64,000 bases of DNA. Source: Streptomyces sp. MUM 203J (lineage in GTDB: Bacteria; Actinomycetota; Actinomycetes; Streptomycetales; Streptomycetaceae). The position numbers and the translations under genes are program-made. Every line of letters begins with the position of its first letter. Position 1 is the first letter of the stretch. This document shows positions 9,256 to 17,931 of the stretch, piece by piece. The notes below the pieces were generated by a model. That model saw only the letters and a program-made list of their open reading frames with translations. It did not search any database and was not told the DNA's origin. The stretch spans positions 24,526 through 88,525 of the forward strand of contig NZ_JADWYO010000021.1 in the NCBI RefSeq assembly GCF_022414595.1, given 5' to 3'.

Positions 9256-9451
9256 CGGCCGGCTGGGAGAGGCACCGGTGCGGGCCTTCCCCGGCCCCGC
9301 CCCTTCCCGGCTGTGCCGGTGTCCGGCTCCGCCGGGCGGCGGGCCGCGCTTCCCGGCCCCCGCTGCCGCCTCCCCGGAGGGGTGTGCCCGGCAGGGAGCC
9401 CGCCCCCGGGCACCGGGCGGGCCGGGTTCCGGGGCCCGATAGCCTTCCGGC

Positions 9452-9994
9452 GTGATCGAAACCCTCATCTGGATCGTTCTCGCCCTCGTCGTCGTCGGCG
9501 TGTACCTGAGCTGGACCGCGGGGCGGCTCGACCGGCTGCACGCGCGGCTCGACGCCGCACGGGCGGCGCTGGACGCGCAGCTGCTGCGGCGGGCGTCGGT
9601 GGCGCAGGAGGTGGCCACGTCGGGGGTGCTCGACCCGGCGGCGTCCATCGTGCTGTACCAGGCGGCGCACGCCGCGCGACAGGCGGAGGAGGAGCAGCGG
9701 GAGGTCGCGGAGAGCGAACTGAGCCAGGCGCTGCGGGCGGTGTTCGGGGAGCCGGAGCAGGTGGAGGCCGTCCGCGAGGCGCCCGGGGGCGAGGAGACGG
9801 CCGGAGAGCTGGCCGCGGCGGTGCGCCGGGTGGCGATGGCGCGGCGCTTCCACAACGACGCGGTACGGGCCGCGAGGGCGCTGCGCAGGCACCGCAAGGT
9901 GCGCTGGTTCCGGCTGGCGGGCCACGCCCCGTTCCCGCTGGCGTTCGAGATGGACGACGAGCCCCCGGCGGCGCTGGCGGACCGGGTGGCCTGA
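9452..9994 (+). CDS. LemA-like membrane-anchored protein
   Basis: A 180-residue protein with one N-terminal hydrophobic helix (residues 2-20) and a helical remainder. Two stretches resemble LemA proteins: the basic/coiled segment LDAARAALDAQLLRRASVAQ near residue 30-50, and ARRFHNDAVRAAR near residue 130-142 (compare ARRFYNDAVR in LemA). The similarity is partial, and the function of LemA is itself unclear. In mycobacteria the gene after pimA is also a membrane protein. A TAGCCT hexamer at 9440-9445 is six bases before the GTG, and no ribosome site is seen, so the mRNA may be leaderless. Confidence 0.72.
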   Translation: MIETLIWIVLALVVVGVYLSWTAGRLDRLHARLDAARAALDAQLLRRASVAQEVATSGVLDPAASIVLYQAAHAARQAEEEQREVAESELSQALRAVFGEPEQVEAVREAPGGEETAGELAAAVRRVAMARRFHNDAVRAARALRRHRKVRWFRLAGHAPFPLAFEMDDEPPAALADRVA

Positions 9995-10516
9995 TCCCGT
10001 CGTCGGGGTGAATCCCGGTGCGTGGGCCATCTCGCAGGCCGTGGCGTGGCGGTACCTCGTCATGACCCGTCCGCCACCGGGCTGGGTCCGGTGGGGTCCG
10101 GTGCGTCCGGCGCCGCCCCGGCCCGCGGGCGGGGCCGGACGGACGACCGGATGGTCCTGGACGGGATCGTGCGGAGGTTCCGGGGACCGGGGCCGCCCCG
10201 CGGGACGCGCCCGACGGTACGGGCCGTGGGCCGCGCCGCCCACCGGGTTCCGCCGGTGGACCGCGGACGTGACGTCCGGCCGGATGCTGCGGGCCGAGAG
10301 GGCCGGCACGGCCGTGTGCGGCGTCGGTTTTCCCCGCCCCGCGGGCGCATCCACCGGACCCCGCACACCGGCAGAACAGGCCGGGACCTCGGGTTTCGCC
10401 GGAAAACGAGCCACCGCGTCGTCATTGGCCCTTGATGTGGACTGGTCGCAGCCTGTTTCCTCGCTGTGTTGTCCTGGGTCTTTCCGACCCGTCCCGCTTT
10501 CCGAGTGAGGTCCTCC
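9995..10516. other. Long intergenic region before pdxS
   Basis: 522 bases without a convincing gene. The first 400 bases are about as GC-rich as coding DNA but show no consistent third-position bias in any frame. The last ~80 bases (10430-10510) are T-rich, ending in the GAGG ribosome site (10507-10510) of pdxS, and probably hold its promoter. No PdxR/MocR regulator gene is adjacent. Confidence 0.5.
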
Positions 10517-11431
10517 GTGTCCACCACGCCCACCACCACCCCGCAGTCCCCCGAGACCGGCACCGCGCGCGTGAAGCGCGGTATGGCCGAGCAGCTCAAG
10601 GGCGGCGTGATCATGGACGTCGTCACGCCGGAGCAGGCCAAGATCGCTGAGGACGCCGGCGCCGTCGCCGTCATGGCCCTGGAGCGTGTGCCCGCCGACA
10701 TCCGCAAGGACGGCGGCGTCGCGCGCATGTCCGACCCGGACATGATCGAGGGCATCATCGAGGCCGTCTCCATCCCGGTCATGGCCAAGTCCCGCATCGG
10801 CCACTTCGTCGAGGCTCAGGTCCTGCAGTCCCTCGGCGTCGACTACATCGACGAGTCCGAGGTCCTCACCCCGGCCGACGAGGTCAACCACTCCGACAAG
10901 TGGGCCTTCACCACCCCGTTCGTGTGCGGCGCCACCAACCTGGGCGAGGCCCTGCGCCGTATCGCGGAGGGCGCGGCCATGATCCGCTCCAAGGGCGAGG
11001 CCGGCACCGGCAACGTCGTCGAGGCCGTCCGCCACATGCGCCAGATCAAGAACGAGATCGCCCGCCTGCGCGGTTTCGACCACAACGAGCTGTACGCCGC
11101 CGCCAAGGAGCTGCGCGCCCCGTACGAGCTGGTCAAGGAGGTCGCCGAGCTCGGCAAGCTGCCGGTCGTGCTGTTCTCCGCCGGTGGCGTCGCCACCCCG
11201 GCCGACGCCGCGCTGATGCGTCAGCTGGGTGCCGAGGGCGTGTTCGTCGGCTCGGGCATCTTCAAGTCCGGCGACCCGGCCAAGCGCGCCGCCGCCATCG
11301 TGAAGGCCACCACCTTCTACGACGACCCGAAGATCATCGCGGACGCGTCCCGCAACCTGGGCGAGGCCATGGTCGGCATCAACTGCGACACCCTCCCCGA
11401 GGCCGAGCGCTACGCGAACCGGGGCTGGTAA
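10517..11431 (+). CDS. pdxS: Pyridoxal 5'-phosphate synthase subunit PdxS
   Basis: A 304-residue (beta/alpha)8 synthase that makes PLP from ribose 5-phosphate, glyceraldehyde 3-phosphate and ammonia supplied by PdxT. The family is unmistakable: [55 protein letters not shown], and [14 protein letters not shown], with lysines at the expected Schiff-base positions. GTG 10517 is chosen because GAGG is six bases upstream and the upstream codons are not conserved-looking. pdxT begins six bases after the stop, so the two form an operon. Confidence 0.97.
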   Translation: MSTTPTTTPQSPETGTARVKRGMAEQLKGGVIMDVVTPEQAKIAEDAGAVAVMALERVPADIRKDGGVARMSDPDMIEGIIEAVSIPVMAKSRIGHFVEAQVLQSLGVDYIDESEVLTPADEVNHSDKWAFTTPFVCGATNLGEALRRIAEGAAMIRSKGEAGTGNVVEAVRHMRQIKNEIARLRGFDHNELYAAAKELRAPYELVKEVAELGKLPVVLFSAGGVATPADAALMRQLGAEGVFVGSGIFKSGDPAKRAAAIVKATTFYDDPKIIADASRNLGEAMVGINCDTLPEAERYANRGW

Positions 11432-11437
11432 GCACTG

Positions 11438-12031
11438 ATGAGCACCACCCCCGTGATCGGCGTCCTGGCCCTCCAGGGTGACGTACGGGAGCACCTGATC
11501 GCCCTGGCTGCGGCGGACGCCGTGGCCAGGGCGGTCCGGCGCCCCGAGGAGCTGGCGGCGGTCGACGGTCTCGTCATCCCGGGCGGCGAGTCCACCACCA
11601 TCTCCAAGCTGGCCCGTCTGTTCGGGATGGCGGAACCGCTGCGCGAGCGGATCGCCGCCGGGATGCCGGTGTACGGCACCTGCGCCGGCCTGATCATGCT
11701 CGCGGACAAGATCCTCGACCCGCGCTCCGGCCAGGAGACGTTCGGCGGCATCGACATGATCGTGCGCCGCAACGCCTTCGGACGGCAGAACGAGTCCTTC
11801 GAGGCGGCCGTCGACGTCGCCGGCATCGACGGCGGACCCGTGGAGGGCGTCTTCATCCGCGCCCCCTGGGTCGAGTCGGTGGGCGCCTCCGCCGAGGTCG
11901 TCGCGGAGTACGACGGGCACATCGTCGCGGTCCGCCAGGGCACGGCCCTCGCCACCTCGTTCCACCCGGAACTGACGGGCGACCACCGGGTGCACGCCCT
12001 GTTCGTCGACATGGTGCGCGCCGCGCTCTGA
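11438..12031 (+). CDS. pdxT: Pyridoxal 5'-phosphate synthase glutaminase subunit PdxT
   Basis: A 197-residue class I glutamine amidotransferase that releases ammonia for PdxS. The N-terminal [13 protein letters not shown], the oxyanion segment [11 protein letters not shown], the nucleophile cysteine in [11 protein letters not shown] and the C-terminal His-Glu pair in [13 protein letters not shown] are all present, so the enzyme looks complete. The spacing of six bases to pdxS implies co-translation of the two subunits. Confidence 0.97.
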   Translation: MSTTPVIGVLALQGDVREHLIALAAADAVARAVRRPEELAAVDGLVIPGGESTTISKLARLFGMAEPLRERIAAGMPVYGTCAGLIMLADKILDPRSGQETFGGIDMIVRRNAFGRQNESFEAAVDVAGIDGGPVEGVFIRAPWVESVGASAEVVAEYDGHIVAVRQGTALATSFHPELTGDHRVHALFVDMVRAAL

Positions 12032-12032
12032 C

Positions 12033-12051
12033 GAGATCCCGGTAGGATCTC
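12033..12051 (+). terminator. Short hairpin between pdxT and yebC
   Basis: GAGATCC-(5)-GGATCTC immediately follows the pdxT stop and is followed by a T-rich run (TTCGTTCTGTATTTGG). It may be a weak terminator. TAGGAT inside it (12043-12048) could alternatively serve as a -10 box for yebC. Confidence 0.4.
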
Positions 12052-12093
12052 CGGAGTTCGTTCTGTATTTGGTTACGCGAAGGAGACAGGCAG

Positions 12094-12846
12094 ATGTCCG
12101 GCCACTCTAAATGGGCTACGACGAAGCACAAGAAGGCCGTGATCGACGCCAAGCGCGGCAAGCTCTTCGCGAAGCTGATCAAGAACGTCGAGGTCGCGGC
12201 CCGTACCGGCGGCGCCGACCCGGACGGCAACCCGACGCTGTTCGACGCCATCCAGAAGGCGAAGAAGAGCTCGGTGCCCAACAAGAACATCGAGTCGGCG
12301 GTCAAGCGCGGTGCCGGCCTCGAGGCGGGCGGCGCCGACTACGAGACGATCATGTACGAGGGTTACGGCCCGAACGGTGTCGCGGTGCTCATCGAGTGCC
12401 TCACCGACAACCGCAACCGTGCCGCCTCCGACGTCCGTGTCGCCATGACCCGCAACGGCGGCTCCATGGCCGACCCGGGCTCCGTGTCGTACCTCTTCAA
12501 CCGCAAGGGCGTCGTCATCGTCCCCAAGGGCGAGCTGACCGAGGACGACGTGCTGGGCGCGGTCCTCGACGCCGGCGCGGAGGAGGTCAACGACCTCGGG
12601 GAGAACTTCGAGGTGATCAGCGAGGCCACCGACCTGGTCGCGGTCCGCACCGCCCTTCAGGAGGGCGGGATCGACTACGAGTCGGCCGAGGCCAGCTTCG
12701 TTCCCAGCATGCAGGTGCAGCTGGACGAGGAGGGCGCGAAGAAGATCTTCAAGCTGATCGACGCGCTGGAGGACAGCGACGACGTGCAGAACGTCTTCGC
12801 GAACTTCGACGTGGCCGACGAGGTCATGGCGGCGATCGACGCCTGA
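12094..12846 (+). CDS. yebC: YebC/PmpR-family protein (TACO1 family)
   Basis: A 250-residue member of the YebC/TACO1 family with the invariant start [22 protein letters not shown], the central [17 protein letters not shown] segment and acidic C-terminal domain. Family members have been described as transcription regulators and, more recently, as factors that relieve ribosome stalling at difficult motifs; which applies here cannot be told from sequence. GAAGGAG is a good ribosome site. The gene sits directly upstream of ruvCAB, as in many bacteria, but a strong terminator separates them. Confidence 0.95.
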   Translation: MSGHSKWATTKHKKAVIDAKRGKLFAKLIKNVEVAARTGGADPDGNPTLFDAIQKAKKSSVPNKNIESAVKRGAGLEAGGADYETIMYEGYGPNGVAVLIECLTDNRNRAASDVRVAMTRNGGSMADPGSVSYLFNRKGVVIVPKGELTEDDVLGAVLDAGAEEVNDLGENFEVISEATDLVAVRTALQEGGIDYESAEASFVPSMQVQLDEEGAKKIFKLIDALEDSDDVQNVFANFDVADEVMAAIDA

Positions 12847-12879
12847 CACGCGCCGGAACGGCGTCTGATCGACGGCACC

Positions 12880-12922
12880 ACGCCGCGGGCCGACGGGGAC
12901 ACACCCCGTCGGCCCGCGGCGT
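12880..12922 (+). terminator. Strong terminator between yebC and ruvC
   Basis: Perfect 19-bp inverted repeat, arms 12880-12898 and 12904-12922, with a five-base loop (ACACA). Its last base abuts the -35-like element of the ruvC promoter. Confidence 0.85.
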
Positions 12923-12944
12923 TGTCAGAGGGTCCGGTTAATGT
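12922..12944 (+). promoter_or_regulatory. RecA-NDp / PafBC-type DNA-damage promoter of ruvCAB
   Basis: The sequence reads TTGTCAGAG, eight bases, then TAATGT. The LexA-independent actinobacterial damage promoter has the consensus TTGTCRGTG-N8-TANNNT, so only one fixed position differs and the spacing is exact. Transcription would start near 12950, which rules out the GTG at 12940 as the ruvC start and leaves the ribosome site at 12964 in the leader. Confidence 0.65.
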
Positions 12945-12978
12945 GGCCACCGCAGTCGAAGCAGGGAGGCGGGGCCAG

Positions 12979-13524
12979 ATGCGGGTGCTTGGGGTGGACC
13001 CGGGGCTCACCCGGTGCGGGGTCGGAGTGGTCGAGGGCGTCGCCGGACGGCCGCTGGCGATGCTCGGCGTCGGCGTCGTCCGGACTCCCGCTGACGCGGA
13101 GACCCCCGACCGGCTCGTCGCCGTCGAGCGGGGCATCGAGGAGTGGCTGGACACCCACCGGCCCGAACTGGTCGCCGTCGAGCGGGTCTTCAGCCAGCAC
13201 AACGTCCGTACGGTGATGGGCACCGCCCAGGCCAGCGCGGTCGCCATGCTGTGCGCCGCCCGGCGCGGCATCCCCGTGGCCCTGCACACCCCCAGCGAGG
13301 TCAAGGCCGCCGTCACCGGGTCCGGGCGCGCCGACAAGGCGCAGGTCGGAGCCATGGTCACCCGGGTGCTCCGGCTCGACGCCCCGCCGCGACCGGCCGA
13401 CGCCGCCGACGCCCTCGCTCTCGCCATCTGCCACATCTGGCGCGCCCCCGCGCAGAACCGCCTCCAGCAGGCGGTCGCCGCGCACCGGGCGACGCACCGA
13501 GTTCTGAAAGGCCGCACCGCATGA
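12979..13524 (+). CDS. ruvC: Crossover junction endodeoxyribonuclease RuvC
   Basis: A 181-residue Holliday-junction resolvase. It cuts four-way junctions after branch migration by RuvAB. The four acidic catalytic residues are present: D7 (MRVLGVDPG), E68 (LVAVERVF), D141 and D144 ([15 protein letters not shown]). ATG 12979 is supported by GGGAGG at 12964-12969 and by the promoter position; a longer frame opens further upstream but would begin before the likely transcript start. The stop overlaps the ruvA ATG by four bases. Confidence 0.96.
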   Translation: MRVLGVDPGLTRCGVGVVEGVAGRPLAMLGVGVVRTPADAETPDRLVAVERGIEEWLDTHRPELVAVERVFSQHNVRTVMGTAQASAVAMLCAARRGIPVALHTPSEVKAAVTGSGRADKAQVGAMVTRVLRLDAPPRPADAADALALAICHIWRAPAQNRLQQAVAAHRATHRVLKGRTA

Positions 13525-14132
13525 TCGCCTTCGTGACGGGCCCGGTCGCCGCCCTCGCCCCCACCACCGCCGTGATCGAGGTCGGCGGCGTCGGCATGGC
13601 CGTCCAGTGCACCCCGAACACCCTGTCAGGTCTGAGGATCGGTCAGGAGGCCCGGCTGCACACCTCGTTGGTCGTACGGGAGGACTCGCTCACCCTGTAC
13701 GGCTTTCCCGACGACGACGAGCGGCAGGTCTTCGAACTGCTCCAGACCGCCAGCGGCGTCGGCCCCCGCCTCGCCCAGGCCATGCTGGCCGTCCACGCGC
13801 CGGACGCGCTGCGCGTCGCCGTCGCGTCGGGCGACGAGAAGGCGCTCACGGCCGTCCCCGGCATCGGCAAGAAGGGCGCCCAGAAACTGCTCCTGGAGCT
13901 GAAGGACCGGCTCGGCGCCCCGGCCGGCGGTCCCGTCGCGGCACCGGCCGCCGCCTCCGCGCCCCCGCCCTGGCGGGACCAGCTGCACGCGGCGCTCGTC
14001 GGCCTCGGCTACCAGGCGCGCGAGGCGGAGGAGGCGGTCAGCGCCGTGGCGCCGCAGGCCGAAGCCGAGGCGGACCCGCAGGTCGGGCAGCTCCTCCGGG
14101 CCGCGCTCCAGACCCTGAACCGGGCCCGCTGA
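13521..14132 (+). CDS. ruvA: Holliday junction branch migration protein RuvA
   Basis: A 203-residue junction-binding subunit of the RuvAB motor. The N-terminal OB-fold ([25 protein letters not shown]), the two helix-hairpin-helix motifs ([34 protein letters not shown]) and the C-terminal RuvB-binding domain (residues ~150-203) are all visible, with an Ala/Pro-rich linker between. It overlaps ruvC (ATGA), implying coupled translation. Confidence 0.96.
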   Translation: MIAFVTGPVAALAPTTAVIEVGGVGMAVQCTPNTLSGLRIGQEARLHTSLVVREDSLTLYGFPDDDERQVFELLQTASGVGPRLAQAMLAVHAPDALRVAVASGDEKALTAVPGIGKKGAQKLLLELKDRLGAPAGGPVAAPAAASAPPPWRDQLHAALVGLGYQAREAEEAVSAVAPQAEAEADPQVGQLLRAALQTLNRAR

Positions 14133-14155
14133 GCCCGGGCCGCCGAGCACGGTCC

Positions 14156-14194
14156 GGCGGTCCGGGCCCGCCGGGCCGCCGCGCCCGGACCGCC
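14156..14194 (+). other. Stem-loop between ruvA and ruvB
   Basis: Perfect 12-bp stem (14156-14167 with 14183-14194) and a 15-base loop in the 109-base gap. It lies inside an operon, so it may act as an mRNA stabiliser or partial terminator that tunes RuvB level. Confidence 0.45.
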
Positions 14195-14241
14195 GCCCGC
14201 CCAACGCCATCCCCGCCACCACACACCCGAGGCACACACTC

Positions 14242-15309
14242 ATGAACTGGGACGACACCGCAGACGCGAGCGCCGTCGAGCGCCTGGTGGACTCCGCCGC
14301 CGACCGCGAGGACCAGGCCGTCGAGGCCGCGCTGCGCCCCAAGGACCTGGACGAGTTCATCGGCCAGGAGAAGGTGCGCGAACAGCTCGACCTGGTCCTC
14401 AAGGCCGCCCGCGCGAGGGGGGCCACCGCCGACCACGTCCTGCTGTCCGGCGCGCCAGGCCTCGGCAAGACCACCCTCTCCATGATCATCGCCGCGGAGA
14501 TGGGCGCCCCCATCCGCATCACCTCCGGCCCCGCCATCCAGCACGCCGGAGACCTCGCCGCGATCCTCTCCTCCCTCCAGGAGGGCGAGGTCCTCTTCCT
14601 GGACGAGATCCACCGCATGTCCCGGCCCGCCGAGGAGATGCTGTACATGGCCATGGAGGACTTCCGCGTCGACGTCATCGTCGGCAAGGGCCCCGGCGCC
14701 ACCGCCATCCCCCTCGAACTGCCGCCCTTCACCCTGGTCGGTGCCACCACCCGGGCCGGACTGCTGCCGCCTCCGCTGCGTGACCGGTTCGGCTTCACCG
14801 CGCACATGGAGTTCTACGTCCCCGCCGAACTGGAGCGGGTCGTCCACCGCTCCGCCCGCCTCCTGGACGTGGAGATCGGAGCCGAGGGCGCCGCCGAGAT
14901 CGCCGGACGCTCCCGCGGCACGCCCCGGATCGCCAACCGGCTGCTGCGCCGCGTCCGGGACTACGCTCAGGTCAGGGCCGACGGGGTGGTCACCCGCGAG
15001 ATCGCCGCCACCGCCCTCCGTGTGTACGAGGTGGACGAGCGCGGCCTGGACCGGCTCGACAGGGCGGTGCTGGAGGCCCTGCTGAAGCTGTTCGGCGGCG
15101 GACCGGTCGGCCTGTCCACGCTGGCCGTGGCGGTGGGCGAGGAACGCGAGACCGTCGAGGAGGTGGCGGAGCCCTTCCTGGTGAGGGAAGGACTGCTGGC
15201 CCGCACGCCGCGTGGCCGGGTCGCCACACCTGCCGCCTGGGCCCATCTGGGACTCGTACCCCCGCAGGCCACGGCCCCGGGCGGGCAGCAGGGCCTGTTC
15301 GGGGGGTGA
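14242..15309 (+). CDS. ruvB: Holliday junction branch migration DNA helicase RuvB
   Basis: A 355-residue hexameric AAA+ motor that drives branch migration with RuvA. Walker A is GAPGLGKTT, Walker B LDEIHR, sensor 1 GATTRAG, and the arginine-finger region PLRDRFG; the C-terminal winged-helix domain ends the protein ([15 protein letters not shown] onward). The leader of about 40 residues before FIGQ is slightly long but typical for actinobacteria. It is the third gene of ruvCAB after a 109-base gap. Confidence 0.97.
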   Translation: MNWDDTADASAVERLVDSAADREDQAVEAALRPKDLDEFIGQEKVREQLDLVLKAARARGATADHVLLSGAPGLGKTTLSMIIAAEMGAPIRITSGPAIQHAGDLAAILSSLQEGEVLFLDEIHRMSRPAEEMLYMAMEDFRVDVIVGKGPGATAIPLELPPFTLVGATTRAGLLPPPLRDRFGFTAHMEFYVPAELERVVHRSARLLDVEIGAEGAAEIAGRSRGTPRIANRLLRRVRDYAQVRADGVVTREIAATALRVYEVDERGLDRLDRAVLEALLKLFGGGPVGLSTLAVAVGEERETVEEVAEPFLVREGLLARTPRGRVATPAAWAHLGLVPPQATAPGGQQGLFGG

Positions 15310-15473
15310 CGGCGCGGGCACTCGCCCGTCCGGGAACCGCGGTGCGATGCTGGGCGTTGTTCCATCGATGCGGACTCGCCTAGACTCCGCCGATGCCGCC
15401 CTTTCAGGTCGGCGTGCCCACCCCCGTAGATCAGGCCGCTCACCAGCGCGGTCGTGCGAAGGAAATCTGTCCC

Positions 15474-15971
15474 GTGGACAATCTCGTCACCCTTCTCCCC
15501 TTCATCGTGCTGATCGGGGCCATGTTCCTGATGACCCGCTCCGCGAAGAAGAAGCAGCAGCAGGCGCTGCAGATGCGCAGCAGCATGCAGCCCGGCACCG
15601 GTGTCCGGACGATCGGGGGCATGTACGCCACCGTGAAGGAGGCCGGTGACGACACGGTCCTCCTCGAGGTCGCGCCCGGAGTGCACGCCATCTACGCGAA
15701 GAACTCGATCGGCGCCGTCCTGGACGACGCGGAGTACAACCGCATCGTCCACGGTGAGACGGACTCCGAGGAAGACGGCGAGCTGAGCGCCGACGACCTG
15801 CCGGCCGTGCCGGACGACGCCTCCTCGCTGATCGAGTCCGACGACGCCAAGGGCGACGCCAAGCCGGACCTCACCAAGAAGGAGGCCGCGGCCGAGGGGG
15901 ACGAGGCAGCCGGCAGCGCCGACGCCGCCCGCAAGGACGGCAAGACCGACGGCGAGGCCGACACGAAGTAG
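15474..15971 (+). CDS. yajC: Preprotein translocase subunit YajC
   Basis: A 165-residue accessory subunit of the SecDF-YajC complex. One N-terminal membrane helix (LVTLLPFIVLIGAMFLMT) is followed by the conserved KKKQQQALQMRSSMQPGTGVRTIGG region, then a small domain and an acidic, low-complexity C-terminal tail of about 75 residues (Asp, Glu, Ala, Lys). GTG 15474 with AAGGAAA upstream is chosen because it places the membrane helix at the N-terminus; longer frames lack support. secD follows after a stem-loop. Confidence 0.93.
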   Translation: MDNLVTLLPFIVLIGAMFLMTRSAKKKQQQALQMRSSMQPGTGVRTIGGMYATVKEAGDDTVLLEVAPGVHAIYAKNSIGAVLDDAEYNRIVHGETDSEEDGELSADDLPAVPDDASSLIESDDAKGDAKPDLTKKEAAAEGDEAAGSADAARKDGKTDGEADTK

Positions 15972-15977
15972 CCGCGC

Positions 15978-16018
15978 ACGGGGACCCCGGGCCGCCGACC
16001 GCGCCCCGGGGTCCCCGT
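15978..16018 (+). terminator. Stem-loop between yajC and secD
   Basis: Perfect 14-bp inverted repeat (15978-15991 with 16005-16018; loop 13 bases) directly after the yajC stop. As strong as other terminators in the window, so secDF may have its own promoter or depend on read-through. Confidence 0.65.
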
Positions 16019-16121
16019 ACCGCGTCCACTTCGGCATCTGCGGGGGCAGGTCCCCACACATACTTCGTGGCCGCCCCGCGCACACCCGGCGCGGGGCGGT
16101 TGGACAGGGAGATACGACAAG

Positions 16122-17930
16122 GTGGCAGCACCGAAGAAGGGCAGAAGGCCGTCGGGGGGCCAGGGGAGGCCAGGGCGTGCCCTGGTGTTCATCCTGATCG
16201 CGATGGTCGCGCTGGCCGGCGGCATGTTCTGGTCCGGTCACACGACGCCGCGGCTGGGCATCGACCTGGCCGGCGGTACGACGATCACGCTGGAGGCCAA
16301 GGCCGAGCCCGGCCAGGAGAGCGCGGTCAACGAGACCAACATGAACACGGCGGTCGGCATCATCGAGCGCCGTGTGAACGGTCTCGGCGTGCAGGAGGCC
16401 GAGGTTCAGACCCAGGGCTCCCGGCACATCATCGTGAACATCCCCAAGGGGACGGACCAGGAGCAGGCGCAGAAGCAGGTCGGCACCACCGCGCAGCTCT
16501 ACTTCCGGCCGGTCATCGCGGTCGCCCCCAGCGAGCCCGAGATCCCCGAGCCGTCCACGAGCGGCTCTCCCAGCCCGTCCACGAGCCCGTCCCCGGGCAC
16601 CTCGGCCTCCTCGTCCGACAAGAAGGACGGCGCCAAGGACGACGAGGACGCCGCCACGGCCCCGTCGGCCACTGCCACCACCCAGGGCCGTGCCCTGACC
16701 GACGCCCTGAAGAAGGCCCCGAGCCCCGGCGCGTCCGAGGGCGCCTCGCCCAGCCCGAGCGCCTCCCTCCCGGAGCTGCCAGCCCCGGCCGTCAGCCCCA
16801 GCGCCGACCCCGCCGGCGACGCCGCACTCCAGGCCAAGTTCGCCGCTCTGAACTGCGCCGACGAGCAGGAGCGGGTCAAGGTCAGCGAGGGCGTCAAGCC
16901 GACCGACGCCATCGTGGCCTGCGGCAAGAACCCGGCCGGTCTGTGGGAGAAATACCTGCTCGGCCCGGCCGAGGTCGACGGCAAGGACGTCGACGACGCG
17001 CGAGGCGTGCTGGACCCGGAGCAGGGCCGGTGGATCGTCCAGCTGGAGTTCAACAGCGCGGGCACCAAGAAGTTCGCCGACACCACGACGAAGCTGTCCA
17101 GCCAGGGCGACCCGATGAACCGCTTCGGGATCGTGCTGGACGGCGAGGTCGTCTCCGCGCCGTCGGTGAACCTCCCGATCACCGGCGGTCAGGCCGAGAT
17201 CTCCGGCAGCTTCGACCAGAAGTCGGCCCAGGAGCTGGGCAACATCCTCTCCTACGGAGCGCTGCCGCTGTCCTTCCACGAGCAGTCGGTCACCACGGTC
17301 ACCGCGGCGCTGGGCGGCGAACAGCTGCAGGCGGGCCTCATCGCCGGTGCCATCGGCCTGGCGCTGGTCATCATCTACCTGGTGGTCTACTACCGCGGCC
17401 TGTCGCTGGTCGCGATCGCGTCCCTGGGCGTGTCCGCGATCCTCACGTACACGATCATGGCGCTGCTCGGCCCGGCGATCGGCTTCGCGCTGAACCTGCC
17501 GGCGGTGTGCGGTGCGATCGTCGCCATCGGTATCACGGCTGACTCGTTCATCGTGTACTTCGAGCGCATCCGTGACGAGATCCGCGAGGGCCGCACCCTG
17601 CGCCCCGCCGTCGAGCGGGCCTGGCCGCGGGCCCGGCGCACCATCCTGGTGTCCGACTTCGTGTCCTTCCTGGCCGCCGCGGTGCTGTTCATCGTGACCG
17701 TCGGCAAGGTGCAGGGCTTCGCGTTCACGCTCGGCCTGACCACCGCACTCGACGTGGTCGTGGTGTTCTTCTTCACCAAGCCGCTGATGACGATCCTGGC
17801 CCGCGGCAAGTTCTTCGGCGGTCAGCACCCCTGGTCCGGCCTCGACCCGAAGCGTCTGGGCGCCCAGCCGCCGCTGCGCCGCTCGCGCCGTACCACGCCC
17901 GTCGTCCCGACCGAACCGAAGGAGGCGTGA
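16122..17930 (+). CDS. secD: Protein translocase subunit SecD
   Basis: A 602-residue membrane protein that, with SecF, uses the proton gradient to pull exported proteins through SecYEG. Topology as expected: one membrane helix (LVFILIAMVALAGGMF), a large extracytoplasmic domain with GIDLAGGTTITL and FGIVLDGEVVSAP, and five more helices from about residue 405. A Ser/Pro/Ala-rich low-complexity stretch of about 100 residues (roughly 139-236) interrupts the extracytoplasmic domain. GTG 16122 is preceded by GGACAGGGAG. secF follows after one base. Confidence 0.96.
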   Translation: MAAPKKGRRPSGGQGRPGRALVFILIAMVALAGGMFWSGHTTPRLGIDLAGGTTITLEAKAEPGQESAVNETNMNTAVGIIERRVNGLGVQEAEVQTQGSRHIIVNIPKGTDQEQAQKQVGTTAQLYFRPVIAVAPSEPEIPEPSTSGSPSPSTSPSPGTSASSSDKKDGAKDDEDAATAPSATATTQGRALTDALKKAPSPGASEGASPSPSASLPELPAPAVSPSADPAGDAALQAKFAALNCADEQERVKVSEGVKPTDAIVACGKNPAGLWEKYLLGPAEVDGKDVDDARGVLDPEQGRWIVQLEFNSAGTKKFADTTTKLSSQGDPMNRFGIVLDGEVVSAPSVNLPITGGQAEISGSFDQKSAQELGNILSYGALPLSFHEQSVTTVTAALGGEQLQAGLIAGAIGLALVIIYLVVYYRGLSLVAIASLGVSAILTYTIMALLGPAIGFALNLPAVCGAIVAIGITADSFIVYFERIRDEIREGRTLRPAVERAWPRARRTILVSDFVSFLAAAVLFIVTVGKVQGFAFTLGLTTALDVVVVFFFTKPLMTILARGKFFGGQHPWSGLDPKRLGAQPPLRRSRRTTPVVPTEPKEA

Positions 17931-17931
17931 G

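Noticed and set aside
10008..10508. A 166-codon open frame in the gap before pdxS.
   Set aside because: Arg/Pro/Gly-rich composition without codon-position bias, no ribosome site, no recognisable domain.
12940..12978. GTG 12940 as the ruvC start, extending the protein by 13 codons.
   Set aside because: It would lie inside the predicted promoter, and ATG 12979 has a good ribosome site and gives the family's N-terminus.
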